From assembly GCA_015060245.1 (NCBI GenBank), contig SUYU01000014.1, positions 1 through 64,000 on the forward strand: 64,000 nt of DNA, given 5' to 3'. The stretch's first letter is position 1; each line of letters begins with the position of its first letter. The stretch is from Bacteroidales bacterium (GTDB taxonomy: Bacteria > Bacteroidota > Bacteroidia > Bacteroidales > UBA932). The position numbers were made by a program, and so were the translations under genes. Of the stretch, positions 54,092 to 63,500 are shown piece after piece. The notes below the pieces were generated by a model. It saw only the letters and a program-made list of their open reading frames with translations. It made no database searches and was not told the origin of the DNA.

Positions 54092-55287
54092 GGCACCACA
54101 GAGAGATACTCATGATTGGTGCAATCTCTGGACAAAATGTACATAGGTTCGCCATTCTGCCATATTACCGGATTTTTGCCGTATGCACCCAGAACATACA
54201 GATCACTGCCGCATAAGGCAGCCTCTGATATTGACATTTCAAAGTCATTGCTACCGGATGGGATAGCCAATGACTTTGTTTTTCTGCCGTCGGCATATAT
54301 GTCGGCACGGTCAGTTGTGCCCAGGACCAGATAGTAATGGCCATCCTTCACAACCAGGTTTGTACATTGGGTATAATCCTCAGTCTGGAATATCTTCTCC
54401 CGGTTCCTGTACACACATACGATATCCTTTGACATCGAAAAATTGTTTGAATAGACAAGGGAATATACATCGTTCCCCTCTACTGCAACAGATTTTACCC
54501 AAACCATATTGGAGCCGTCATCAAATGTGTAGAGCGGCACACTGTTCTTCCAGAGTGTTGCAGCATATCTGCCATTGTAGAGATATCCTCCACAATAGAG
54601 GTCATTGCCATTTGCTGCGAGAGCCCTTATGCCTACACTTGAATAACTCTCCTCAAAGAGGTGGTTAAGTTTCCCATTTTTGTAGACACGTGACTCATAT
54701 TTTGCGGTATTGGTCATATAACTCTCAATGGCCGCATAAAGGTCCTGCCCCGAAATTTCAAATGCTGTCATCCACGAATTGGGATCACCGGTATAGAGAT
54801 TATGCAACAATCTCCCGTTTTTGTAGAGCCTGTAAGAAATTCCTCCTGCTTCATTCTTGACCCCATTTGCCGTATAGAGATTGTTTGACATGTCAGCCCT
54901 TACTCTGGTACGCACACCCACCCCGAAGAGTTCTTTTGTGCCGTCAAGGATGGCCCTGTCGCCCGAAGTGTAGATGTGCGGAACAACCTCTACCCGGCAC
55001 TCCCTTACCATATCCTGCACTGTTGCCCTGACAACTGTCCTGCCAAGATTATGCGCCTTGAGTGTACCAAACTCATCAATATCGGCAACAAGCGGGTCAC
55101 TGCTTCCCCACTCTACCCTGTCATACGCACCTTGAGGCGTAAATGCCACAATGAATTTTGCAGAACTGTCAATATTGAGTTCAAGATTGGTATAATTTAG
55201 GCTAAAGCCCGTCACCACCGGCTCCTCTCTCGTACAAGATATACATGAGAGACACCATAACAAGAGCAATATCAGGTGTTTTTTCAT
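54088..55287 (-). CDS. Lipoprotein with bacterial Ig-like domain and propeller-like repeats
   Basis: A 399-residue lipoprotein with lipobox SCISC (Cys18). Residues about 25-103 are a BIG2-type Ig-like domain (WGSSDPLVADIDEFGTLKAH). The rest contains five or six blocks of about 45 residues with the pattern N-G-K/R-x-x-x-x-L/F followed by GNDLY or GQDLY, suggestive of a beta-propeller. No catalytic motif is visible and no function is assigned. It is a single gene, convergent with aroC by a four-base overlap. Confidence 0.75.
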   Translation of the reverse strand: MKKHLILLLLWCLSCISCTREEPVVTGFSLNYTNLELNIDSSAKFIVAFTPQGAYDRVEWGSSDPLVADIDEFGTLKAHNLGRTVVRATVQDMVRECRVEVVPHIYTSGDRAILDGTKELFGVGVRTRVRADMSNNLYTANGVKNEAGGISYRLYKNGRLLHNLYTGDPNSWMTAFEISGQDLYAAIESYMTNTAKYESRVYKNGKLNHLFEESYSSVGIRALAANGNDLYCGGYLYNGRYAATLWKNSVPLYTFDDGSNMVWVKSVAVEGNDVYSLVYSNNFSMSKDIVCVYRNREKIFQTEDYTQCTNLVVKDGHYYLVLGTTDRADIYADGRKTKSLAIPSGSNDFEMSISEAALCGSDLYVLGAYGKNPVIWQNGEPMYILSRDCTNHEYLSVVP

Positions 55288-55408
55288 CTACTTAACGGTA
55301 ATAATGGTATACTTTTTTCAAATATAATGAAAATCATGTTTCAAACAATATGAAAAGTAGTTTAAGAGAGAATGAAAATAAAGTTTTAATAATATGAAAA
55401 CAGGACTC

Positions 55409-55684
55409 AAATATTATGATTATCAGACATCAAATATCATGATTATCAAGCATCTAATATTATGATTATCAGACATCAAATATTATGATTATCAGACATC
55501 AAATATTATGATTATCAAGCATCTAATATCGTGATTATCAAGTATCTAATATTATAATTCTCAGGTATCTAATATTATGATTCTCAAGCATCTAATATTA
55601 TGATTATCAAGTATCTAATATCATAATTCTCAGGTGTCTAATATTATGATTCTCAAGTATCTATTATTATGATTCTCAGGTGTC
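55409..55684. repeat. 23-bp tandem repeat array, 12 units
   Basis: Twelve contiguous 23-bp units from 55409, consensus AATATTATGATTATCAAGC plus ATCT. Variants (CAGAC, CAAGC, CAGGT) are ordered along the array, the right half being more diverged. A 23-bp period cannot keep a frame. It fills most of the intergenic gap upstream of the Ig-like lipoprotein gene (55288-55408 has degenerate remnants). Confidence 0.95.
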
Positions 55685-55710
55685 GAAATAATGGAGATGG
55701 TACAAAATAA

Positions 55711-55740
55711 AAACCTGCCCGGAGAGTGCCGGGCAGGTTT
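55711..55740. terminator. Strong hairpin, possible bidirectional terminator
   Basis: AAACCTGCCCGG and CCGGGCAGGTTT form a perfect 12-pair stem around AGAGTG, with A-rich flank on the left and T on the right. On the minus strand it lies about 180 bases after the serine hydrolase stop. The stretch 55741-55921 holds only a loose repeat of a CATCCATTTCT word. Confidence 0.75.
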
Positions 55741-55921
55741 CCATAAAGCAACGCGCTCCGTTGCCAGAATCTTTGAAACCGCGACACCTTCCGGATGGCT
55801 GACGTTTCTCTTCAAAACGAACCTCTACTTAAAGCATCCATTTCTTTGCATGACACCCCCTACTGAAGGCATCCATTTCTCTGCAAAGCGATCCTTTGAA
55901 AAGGCTGCTATATTGCCGGTA

Positions 55922-57169
55922 CTACTCAATGACAGCCCCGGCAACTGTATTGGCAACAATCGATCTCAATCTTACAACTCCGCCTTTATCCTCCGGATGA
56001 ACCCTGTGGGTCAAAAGGATTACAGCAGTCTTGGCAACTGGATCTACTATAAATGATGTACCTGTATAGCCAGTATGGCCGAAAGTGCGTGTAGGATGGA
56101 AAATATTGCCGTTATTTGAAGAGTATGGGGTGTGGTTGTGCCATCCGAGAGAGCAACCTATATGTTTAAGGTCTTCCGGTACTCGGGTCATGGCCTCAAC
56201 AGTAATCTTGCCAAGCACGTGTTTGCCGTTAAACTCACCTCCATTCATAAGCGCAGCAGCAAGAATAGCCAAATCCTCTGCATTTGAGAATACACCGGCA
56301 TTCCCCGAATTGCCATGGTTCATGATTCTTGCAAGCGGATCATGCACCTCTCCCAAAAGGACAGAGCCGTCGGGTTGTTTCTCTGTTGGGGCAACAAGTT
56401 TCATAATCTCTTCCTTGTTGTTTTTCTTAGGATTATATGTAGTGTGTTTCATTCCCAAAACGTCAAAAATATTCTTTTGGGCATAATCACTTATTGTCTC
56501 TCCGGTAATGTTCTGCAAGATATTCTGAAGAGTAATGAAGTTCAGACAACTGTACTGGAATGTTGTTGTAGGTTTGTAGTCCCTTGGCATTGTGCAGATG
56601 TAGTTCATAAGCGAATCAGGATCTGCCACGCCGCATTTTTCTATTACAACACTTGGAGAAACATAAGGAGGAAGGCCCGATGAGTGTGTAAGAAGGTCAA
56701 TTATTCTAATATGAGTCTTCTCCTTTGTCTGCGGGTCTACATATGGCTGGAAGCCCGGAATATACATGTCAACCCTGTCATTAAGTCTAAAGCCACCCCT
56801 CTCCATAAGATGCGCCATGGACATTGCAGTACCTACAACCTTGCTGCATGAGGCCAAATCAAATACAACATCTTCGGTCATAGGGACAACCTCCGGGTAG
56901 ACGCTTTTGTTTCCATAAGCCTTGATGTAGGCCAGTTTGCCATCCTTTACAACAGCCAATACAGCACCCGGAATCTCTTTGTTCTCAATTGAAGCGTTGA
57001 TAATATCATCAACTTTAGATAGTCTCTCCGGATCCATTCCTACAGATTGAGGTGTAACTCTCTGGATTGACTGCGAAGTTGCTGCCGGACTGCTTGTGCA
57101 GGAAACCACAACATTCATAACTAACATTGCACATAACATGCATGCAACAGATAAAATGTTTCTCTTCAT
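55922..57169 (-). CDS. Beta-lactamase-family serine hydrolase, probable lipoprotein
   Basis: A 415-residue protein with signal peptide and Cys24 (VVSC). It has the class C-like hydrolase fold: catalytic S-x-x-K in LASCSKVVG, a YSCLN in place of the Y-x-N motif and HTGYTG as the third motif. LLTHSSGLPPY is also typical. The family includes esterases and cell-wall peptidases, and the substrate is unknown. It is unrelated in its N-terminal part to the other serine hydrolase of the window, which has an Ig-like domain. It lies directly after the ribosomal operon, where rplP is normally found. Confidence 0.87.
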   Translation of the reverse strand: MKRNILSVACMLCAMLVMNVVVSCTSSPAATSQSIQRVTPQSVGMDPERLSKVDDIINASIENKEIPGAVLAVVKDGKLAYIKAYGNKSVYPEVVPMTEDVVFDLASCSKVVGTAMSMAHLMERGGFRLNDRVDMYIPGFQPYVDPQTKEKTHIRIIDLLTHSSGLPPYVSPSVVIEKCGVADPDSLMNYICTMPRDYKPTTTFQYSCLNFITLQNILQNITGETISDYAQKNIFDVLGMKHTTYNPKKNNKEEIMKLVAPTEKQPDGSVLLGEVHDPLARIMNHGNSGNAGVFSNAEDLAILAAALMNGGEFNGKHVLGKITVEAMTRVPEDLKHIGCSLGWHNHTPYSSNNGNIFHPTRTFGHTGYTGTSFIVDPVAKTAVILLTHRVHPEDKGGVVRLRSIVANTVAGAVIE

Positions 57170-57233
57170 ATAAGTGTAAGTTTAATAATTTGTTTTGTGG
57201 AACAAAGTTAATAAATATCATGCAACAACAAAT

Positions 57234-57259
57234 AAAAAAAGGCAGCCGTAAAAGCCGCC
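57234..57259 (-). terminator. Terminator after rpsC
   Basis: On the minus strand GGCGGC and GCTGCC pair around TTTTACG, followed by seven T. It ends the ribosomal protein transcript right after rpsC. Confidence 0.85.
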
Positions 57260-57283
57260 TTCTTCATATAAGATTTGTAAATA

Positions 57284-58051
57284 TTACTCCTCTTTGTTTG
57301 CTTTAGGTCCGCGTTTTGCGCCTCTGCGGTCACCTCTACGGTCACCTCTGCCGCCTCTACGCTCACCTCTACCCTGACCAGATGAAGCATTTGCGCTTAC
57401 ACCTGCGTTAGGAGTAAGATCTCTCTTACCGTAAACCTCACCGTTGCAAACCCATACTTTGATACCTAGTACACCAACTTTAGTGTGTGCCTCAGCCAAT
57501 GCATAGTCGATATCTGCGCGGAAAGTGTGTAGAGGAGTACGACCCTCTTTGTACAACTCGGCACGTGCCATCTCGGCACCACCCAAACGACCGCTGATAA
57601 GAACTTTGATACCCTCAGCACCCATTCTCATTGTTGTAGCGATAGCCATCTTGATGGCTCTACGGTATGATACACGACCCTCAACCTGTCTTGCGATGTT
57701 GTTTGCAATGATGTTTGCATCAATCTCAGGACGTTTAACCTCAAAGATGTTGATCTGAACCTCTTTGTTAGAGATCTTCTTCAACTCCTCTTTTAGTTTG
57801 TCAACCTCCTGACCGCCTTTACCGATGATAACACCAGGTCTTGCAGTGTGGATAGTAACTGTGATAAGTTTTAGTGTTCTCTCAATAACTATTTTAGAAA
57901 GACTTGCTTTAGCCAAACGAGCATTCAAATACTCACGGATCTTTGTATCCTCAAGAATTTTTGCTGCGTAGTCTTTTCCGCCGTACCAGTTAGAGTCCCA
58001 GCCACGGATAACACCAAGTCTGTTGCTGATTGGATTAGTTTTCTGTCCCAT
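57284..58051 (-). CDS. rpsC: 30S ribosomal protein S3
   Basis: A 255-residue S3 with N-terminal segment [22 protein letters not shown] domain with [14 protein letters not shown] (about residues 73-86) and the C-terminal S3 domain. The last 40 residues are an Arg/Gly-rich tail ([18 protein letters not shown]), longer than the E. coli protein. The start overlaps the rplV stop by one base (TAATG). It is the last gene of this operon, followed by a terminator instead of rplP. Confidence 0.97.
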   Translation of the reverse strand: MGQKTNPISNRLGVIRGWDSNWYGGKDYAAKILEDTKIREYLNARLAKASLSKIVIERTLKLITVTIHTARPGVIIGKGGQEVDKLKEELKKISNKEVQINIFEVKRPEIDANIIANNIARQVEGRVSYRRAIKMAIATTMRMGAEGIKVLISGRLGGAEMARAELYKEGRTPLHTFRADIDYALAEAHTKVGVLGIKVWVCNGEVYGKRDLTPNAGVSANASSGQGRGERRGGRGDRRGDRRGAKRGPKANKEE

Positions 58052-58473
58052 TATTTAGCCTCCTCTGTTTTTACGGCTTTAGTGCCTACTATTATAGTTA
58101 CATGGTTAGAACGTTTGCGGATTCTTGCTGCTCTACCTTGAGGGGCAGTCCTGATTCTCTTCAAAGAACGACCTTGACCAACCATAATTGATTGAACGCA
58201 TACGTTACCATTCTCCAACTCTTTTCTGTCAGCCTCGTTTTTAGCCTCCCAGTTTGCAATAGCAGAACGGAGAAGTTTCTCCAAACGAACTGAAGCCTCT
58301 TTGTTTGAATATTTAAGGATATCCAAAGCACGGTTAACCTCTACGCCTCTGATAATGTCTGCTACCAAGCGCATTTTACGAGGAGAGGTAGGAACATCAT
58401 TCAGCTTAGCGATAGCTGTCTGTTTCTTTATCTCTTTAAGCCTGTCGGCCATTATTTTTTTACGAGCTCCCAT
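58051..58473 (-). CDS. rplV: 50S ribosomal protein L22
   Basis: A 140-residue L22 with [15 protein letters not shown] (about residues 29-43) and the exit-tunnel loop region around [15 protein letters not shown]. It has about 20 extra N-terminal residues ([17 protein letters not shown]) relative to E. coli; an internal ATG at codon 8 is an alternative start. Stop and rpsC start overlap. Confidence 0.96.
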   Translation of the reverse strand: MGARKKIMADRLKEIKKQTAIAKLNDVPTSPRKMRLVADIIRGVEVNRALDILKYSNKEASVRLEKLLRSAIANWEAKNEADRKELENGNVCVQSIMVGQGRSLKRIRTAPQGRAARIRKRSNHVTIIVGTKAVKTEEAK

Positions 58474-58502
58474 TTTACTGTAATCTGTATTTCATTATTC
58501 TA

Positions 58503-58766
58503 TTAACGATTACCCGAGTGACCTTTGAAGGTTCTTGTCGGTGCAAATTCTCCGAGCTTGTGACCTACCATATTCTCAGTAACATAAACAGGAATAAACT
58601 TATTTCCGTTATGAACAGCTATAGTATGACCAACAAAGTCTGGCGAAATCATACTGGCTCTAGACCAGGTTTTCACTACATCTTTCTTGCCTGCCTCATT
58701 CATGGCAAGAATCTTTTTCTCTAGGCTTGCCTCAATATAAGGGCCTTTTTTTATTGAACGACTCAT
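58503..58766 (-). CDS. rpsS: 30S ribosomal protein S19
   Basis: An 87-residue S19: [12 protein letters not shown] start, [20 protein letters not shown] and the C-terminal [15 protein letters not shown]. It has normal length and order between rplB and rplV. Confidence 0.97.
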   Translation of the reverse strand: MSRSIKKGPYIEASLEKKILAMNEAGKKDVVKTWSRASMISPDFVGHTIAVHNGNKFIPVYVTENMVGHKLGEFAPTRTFKGHSGNR

Positions 58767-58791
58767 AATTCTCTACTTCAGTTTAATTCCG

Positions 58792-59616
58792 TTATTTACT
58801 TCTTCTTTCGATAATAAACTTCTTAGTAGTCTTCTTAGGATTTCTAGTCTTGTAACCCTTAGCTGGCAAACCTTTTCTTGAACGTGGATGACCTCCTGAA
58901 GCACGGCCTTCACCACCACCCATAGGGTGATCAACCGGGTTCATTACAACACCACGAACGCGAGGTCTGCGGCCCAACCAACGTTTACGTCCTGCTTTAC
59001 CATGTGACTCTAAGTTGTGATCAGGATTAGATACAACACCTACAGTAGCACGGCAACTTACTAGCACCATTCTTGTCTCGCCTGAAGGCAATCTTAGAAT
59101 AGCGTGGTTACCCTCTCTTGCTGTAAGTTGAGCATAACATCCTGCGCTACGTGCCATAGCAGCACCTTGACCAGGAATCAACTCAATGTTGTGAACATCT
59201 GTTCCTAGAGGAATTTCTGAAAGAGGTAGAGTGTTTCCAATCTCAGGAGCAACTCCTGAACCTGAAGCAATTACCTGACCTACTTTAATGCCTTTTGGAG
59301 CAATAATGTAGCGTTTCTCTCCATCTTCGTAAACCACTAGCGCAATTCTTGCACTACGGTTTGGATCATACTCAATAGTTTTTACAGTAGCGGTATATTT
59401 GTCTTTGTTTCTCAAGAAGTCGATTACACGATACATCTTTTTGTGACCGCCACCAATATAGCGCATTGTCATTTTACCAGAGTTGTTACGTCCACCAGTC
59501 TTGCGAAGTGGCTCCAACAATGATTTCTCTGGAGTTGTGCAAGTGATCTCGTCAAATGCGCTGATTACTTTATTTCTTTGACCGGGAGTTACCGGTTTAA
59601 ATTTACGTACTGCCAT
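58792..59616 (-). CDS. rplB: 50S ribosomal protein L2
   Basis: A 274-residue L2 of the peptidyl-transferase region. It has the N-terminal [10 protein letters not shown], central [19 protein letters not shown] and the C-terminal [20 protein letters not shown] with the conserved histidine. It lies three bases after rplW. Confidence 0.98.
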   Translation of the reverse strand: MAVRKFKPVTPGQRNKVISAFDEITCTTPEKSLLEPLRKTGGRNNSGKMTMRYIGGGHKKMYRVIDFLRNKDKYTATVKTIEYDPNRSARIALVVYEDGEKRYIIAPKGIKVGQVIASGSGVAPEIGNTLPLSEIPLGTDVHNIELIPGQGAAMARSAGCYAQLTAREGNHAILRLPSGETRMVLVSCRATVGVVSNPDHNLESHGKAGRKRWLGRRPRVRGVVMNPVDHPMGGGEGRASGGHPRSRKGLPAKGYKTRNPKKTTKKFIIERRSK

Positions 59617-59619
59617 CTC

Positions 59620-59910
59620 TTAAATGTTGCTGTAGAAATCAATCTTATCTTCACCGGCCAATGTTACAAACGCTTTTTTGAAGTGGTTTGCACGGCCTGA
59701 CAATAAACCTGCTTTTGTATAGCGGCTTTTCTTCTTTCCGTGGTAGTTTACTGTGTTAACCTCTGCTACAGTAACACCATACATCTGCTCAACCGCTGCC
59801 TTGATCTCAATCTTGTTGGCGCTGCGGTCAACTATGAAACCGTAACGATTCAATTTCTCGCCTAGAATCGTCATCTTTTCAGTTACTAAAGGCTTAATTA
59901 AAATTCCCAT
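59620..59910 (-). CDS. rplW: 50S ribosomal protein L23
   Basis: A 96-residue L23. The start is ATG 59910 (MGILIKPLVTEKM), because the upstream in-frame ATG at 59934 lies within the end of rplD. It contains the family segments IEIKAAVEQMYGVTVAEVNT and the basic loop KKSRYTKAGLLSGRANHFKK. It docks trigger factor and SRP at the exit tunnel. Confidence 0.95.
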   Translation of the reverse strand: MGILIKPLVTEKMTILGEKLNRYGFIVDRSANKIEIKAAVEQMYGVTVAEVNTVNYHGKKKSRYTKAGLLSGRANHFKKAFVTLAGEDKIDFYSNI

Positions 59911-59923
59911 CGTTATTCGGTTT

Positions 59924-60553
59924 TTAACGTCCATATGCTACTTGGATTGCATCCTGTACACCATCAACGAATACCAACTTAGTTGAATTCATGATGTCGT
60001 AAGTGTTCAACTCACCAACAGTGATAACTTTAACGTTCTCCAAGTTACGTGACGATAAGTAAATATTATTTGAATTCTCAGGAAGAACAAACAAAACTTT
60101 TCTGTCGTTTGACTTGATATTGTTTAGAATACCAATGAACTGTTTTGTTTTAGGTGCTTCCATAGCGAATGGCTCTACGATTGTAATAGCCTCACCTTTT
60201 GCTTTATATGACAAAGCAGAGAAGCGAGCCAACTGTTTTAGTTTTCTATTCAATTTAAAACCATAGTCTCTTGGTTTTGGACCAAATGCACGGCCACCAC
60301 CAACAAAGATGTTTGATTTGATGCTACCGTGACGTGCACCGCCTGAACCTTTCTGTCTTACAATCTTCTTAGTACTGTAAGCAACCTCAGAACGATCCTT
60401 AGTTTTATGAGTTCCTTGACGTTGGTTTGCAAGGTATTGCTTAACGTCTAGGTAGATAGCATGATCATTCGGCTCCAAGCCAAAGATTGCCTCATTCAAA
60501 GTCACTTTTTTACCTGACTCTGTTCCGTCAATTTTTAATACTGCTAATTCCAT
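59924..60553 (-). CDS. rplD: 50S ribosomal protein L4
   Basis: A 209-residue L4 with the extended-loop motif [16 protein letters not shown] (about residues 68-83) that reaches the exit tunnel, and the C-terminal globular domain. In E. coli L4 also represses its own operon; whether the 5' leader here responds is unknown. It starts six bases after rplC. Confidence 0.97.
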   Translation of the reverse strand: MELAVLKIDGTESGKKVTLNEAIFGLEPNDHAIYLDVKQYLANQRQGTHKTKDRSEVAYSTKKIVRQKGSGGARHGSIKSNIFVGGGRAFGPKPRDYGFKLNRKLKQLARFSALSYKAKGEAITIVEPFAMEAPKTKQFIGILNNIKSNDRKVLFVLPENSNNIYLSSRNLENVKVITVGELNTYDIMNSTKLVFVDGVQDAIQVAYGR

Positions 60554-60559
60554 AGACGA

Positions 60560-61189
60560 TTATTCCTCCACAATTACATAAGAACCTTTAGCACCCGGAA
60601 TTGAACCTTTAACAAGGATAAGGTTGTTTTCAGGGATAACTTTGATTACTTTAAGGTTAAGGATTTTAACTCTGTCGCCACCCATACGGCCGGCCAATCT
60701 TTTACCTTTGAATACTCTTGAAGGCCAAGATGATGCACCTAGTGAACCAGGAGCACGAAGTCTGTTGTGCTGACCGTGAGTCTGACCACCTACACCGGCA
60801 AATCCATGACGTTTTACTACACCTTGGAAGCCTTTACCTTTAGAAATTCCGGTAACATCTACCCAAGCATCCTCCTCATCTGAGAAGATGTCAGAAACTG
60901 TAATTTGATCGCCCAATTGCAACTCTTTTGCAAAGTCATTCTCAAACTCTACAAGTTTGCGTTTTGGAGTGGTATTTGCCTTTTTGAAGTGACCCAACAT
61001 AGGGGCGCTGGTGTGTTTTTCTTTTTTCTCGTCATAGGCAAGTTGTACAGCGGCATAACCATCTACTTCTTCTGTACGAATCTGCGTAACAACACACGGA
61101 CCAGCTTCAATAACGGTGCATGGGATATTTTTGCCATCGGCACCGAAAACGGAAGTCATTCCGATTTTTTTTCCAATTAATCCAGGCAT
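60560..61189 (-). CDS. rplC: 50S ribosomal protein L3
   Basis: A 209-residue L3: [16 protein letters not shown] start, [21 protein letters not shown] and [20 protein letters not shown] near the peptidyl-transferase centre. It is the first gene of this operon, because a strong promoter lies directly upstream; rpsJ, normally just before it, is missing here. Confidence 0.98.
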   Translation of the reverse strand: MPGLIGKKIGMTSVFGADGKNIPCTVIEAGPCVVTQIRTEEVDGYAAVQLAYDEKKEKHTSAPMLGHFKKANTTPKRKLVEFENDFAKELQLGDQITVSDIFSDEEDAWVDVTGISKGKGFQGVVKRHGFAGVGGQTHGQHNRLRAPGSLGASSWPSRVFKGKRLAGRMGGDRVKILNLKVIKVIPENNLILVKGSIPGAKGSYVIVEE

Positions 61190-61335
61190 TGGTTTTAATT
61201 AGTGTTTTAAAATTAAACATAACTGCATTGCCAACTGGGGGCAAAAACCCCGTAGTTATTCTGAAACTCAATTGGTTACAGTTCCCTGCAGATTTTGCGG
61301 GGTTGCAAAGATAGCACTTATTATTTAATCTCCAA
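61190..61335 (-). promoter_or_regulatory. Promoter and leader of the rplC operon
   Basis: TTG (61335-61333), 19 bases, TATCTTTG (61313-61306) is an exact Bacteroidetes promoter. The roughly 110-base leader can fold a hairpin with GGG-rich and CCC-rich arms (about 61235-61258, AACT and AGTT at its base), a possible ribosomal-protein target. The stretch 61336-61829 contains no supported gene. Confidence 0.8.
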
Positions 61336-61870
61336 AATTATTTTGATATTTAACTGACTATACATCTATCAGTTATAGAATTTGAGACCGGTTTTGCAGA
61401 CAGGGTTCCCATTGCACCCCCTACAGGATTCACTCTACCATTCGGGAGTTCCCGACATTCATCCGGAGCGCCGGCCCACATACGACAAGCAACAGGGAGT
61501 GCAAATGATTTTGAGAATACAAATGGGAAGCAGGACTCTTCCAGAATGTGATACCCTTCAAAAACAAAAGAGCAAAAAACAAAAGAGCACCCTATTATGG
61601 GGTACCCTTTACAACAAAACAAAAAACAACATATTTAAACTTCAGGGCGCAAAATTAAACATTTTTTTTGAATTGCAAATTTATATCCAGTTAATACCCA
61701 AAATATTAGCAATCTTACAAATCCAAAACCAAAATTTTAAAAAGGGATGAAAAACCAACCTTAAAACAGAAACTGCTTACAATTTATAATTTCCGCAGCC
61801 CTGATTCTTACAATTTTCAACAAACATTTTCCCGACAGTTCTGTTAATTTTGGTTAAATCTGTAGTGAAT

Positions 61871-63481
61871 ATGGGTAAAGAATATGACACAAGGGGCACA
61901 TGGGACGGAATATACATAGCGGCAATGGCAGTAGGAGCCATCTCAGGATTGATTTGTGCGACATTCAGGTATACGGTCGCACAGATTGCCGGACTGCGTC
62001 CCTACATGTTCAGCCACAGCAATCATATAATTGTGCATGTTGTGGTCTTCTGCTCCATTTTCACAGCCCTCTACATAACAAGGTGGCTTGTTGAGATGTT
62101 TCCCAAGAGCGGAGGATCGGGGCTTCCGCAGACCCAGGCCCTGATGTACGGCAGACGTGTATACAACACTCCTTTCATATATCTTGCGGTAAAATTTATA
62201 GGAGGAGTCCTCTCACTCTCGTCGGGGCTCTCGCTTGGCAGGGAGGGCACAAGTGTACAGATGGGGTCCCTTACAGGCTACATAACCGGCAATCTGCTCC
62301 ACACCAAAGAGGGCAAAAAACGTCATCTCATAGCGGCAGGAGCCGGAGCCGGAGTGGCAGCCGCATTTACCGCACCACTCTCATCATCCATACTGATCAT
62401 GGAGTCACTGCAGAAGGTTACCATTACAACCACACTGCTGTGCACACTGCTGGCCGGAGCCGTAGCAGGAGTTATTGCAAAATTCATAACTCCAGACAAT
62501 ATATATGACCTTATACCTGTAGTGACACCAAAGGATAATTTTGCCGTACTTATTCCAATATATGTTGCAATGGCTCTCTTTTTTGCCCTCTTTGGAAAGT
62601 TGTTTTCAAACATGCTGCTGAAGGGCAAAGAGATCTACGCAAAGATGAAAGCGGGGATACAGGAGCATGGCAAGGGGCGTGGCATCTTCAAGGAGGTTAT
62701 GCTCCTGGCCTCCGCCACATGGCTTATGGGACTCGTCTTCACTGAAATGATTGGCGGCGACCAGACGTTTCTCGTAAAGGAGAGCGTCATAAACTCATTT
62801 CTGGCAAGCGAAGTACTGCATAGCCAAATAATCACACGTATTGTAAACCTGCTCATCCTGCTGATGGTAATTGTGGCTATATGGTCATTTACCGTACTCT
62901 CCCACTCCAGCGGGTTTCCCGGCGGTATATTCCTGCCAATGATGACCGTTGGAGGATTGTTGGGCAAACTCTTTTATGAAGCGGCTGCCTTTGTATGCGG
63001 CACCGGATACATTGGCGAGGGACTTGGAGGATACTTCATACTGCTGGGCATGAGTGCTTTCTTCATTGCCGTAGTGAGAACCCCAATTACCGGATTCATT
63101 CTCATAAGCGAGATGACAGGCCACTACGAGACATTCTTTCCTACACTGATAATAGGCACACTGGTATACTACCTTACCCAGATATTGAGGGTTGAACCCC
63201 TCAATGACATGCTGTATGATTTTATGATAGAGCATGACACAATGCAGCCGGAACGCACAACCGTCTATATAGACATTGAAAGGAGTTCATACCTGAAGGG
63301 CAAACAGATATGCCATATAAGCCTCCCTGATGGGGCTGCAATAAAGGAGATAGTCAGGAATAAAAAAACAATTCCTGTCGGGCCCACAACCACGGTAGAG
63401 GAGGGTGACCAGATAGGAATTGAGTTAGATTCCAAAGATATTGAACGGCTGTACCGCTCTCTTATATGTCTTGGCAGTTGA
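61871..63481 (+). CDS. ClC-family chloride channel/transporter with C-terminal TrkA-C domain
   Basis: A 536-residue inner-membrane ClC protein. The start is ATG 61871; a longer frame begins with TTG 61850 inside a TAATTTTG promoter-like box (61845-61852). Chloride-site motifs are visible: GGSGLPQ, GREGTSVQMG with the gating glutamate, SSGFPGGIFLPMM, and a glutamate in ILIMESLQ at the place of the proton glutamate, which favours H+/Cl- exchange. About 75 C-terminal residues (from about 465) resemble a TrkA-C (RCK_C) ligand domain. A CTGTCGGGA motif lies just upstream on the minus strand (61830-61838). Confidence 0.9.
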   Translation: MGKEYDTRGTWDGIYIAAMAVGAISGLICATFRYTVAQIAGLRPYMFSHSNHIIVHVVVFCSIFTALYITRWLVEMFPKSGGSGLPQTQALMYGRRVYNTPFIYLAVKFIGGVLSLSSGLSLGREGTSVQMGSLTGYITGNLLHTKEGKKRHLIAAGAGAGVAAAFTAPLSSSILIMESLQKVTITTTLLCTLLAGAVAGVIAKFITPDNIYDLIPVVTPKDNFAVLIPIYVAMALFFALFGKLFSNMLLKGKEIYAKMKAGIQEHGKGRGIFKEVMLLASATWLMGLVFTEMIGGDQTFLVKESVINSFLASEVLHSQIITRIVNLLILLMVIVAIWSFTVLSHSSGFPGGIFLPMMTVGGLLGKLFYEAAAFVCGTGYIGEGLGGYFILLGMSAFFIAVVRTPITGFILISEMTGHYETFFPTLIIGTLVYYLTQILRVEPLNDMLYDFMIEHDTMQPERTTVYIDIERSSYLKGKQICHISLPDGAAIKEIVRNKKTIPVGPTTTVEEGDQIGIELDSKDIERLYRSLICLGS

Positions 63482-63500
63482 TCGGACTGCTTGTTGCAGC

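Noticed and set aside
59911..59934. N-terminal extension of rplW
   Set aside because: It lies inside the end of rplD, and L23 proteins begin at the MGILIKPLVTE-type sequence.
61350..61750. Overlapping frames of 90 (minus) and 122 (plus) codons
   Set aside because: Composition is low-complexity, neither has a domain or signal, and they overlap each other.
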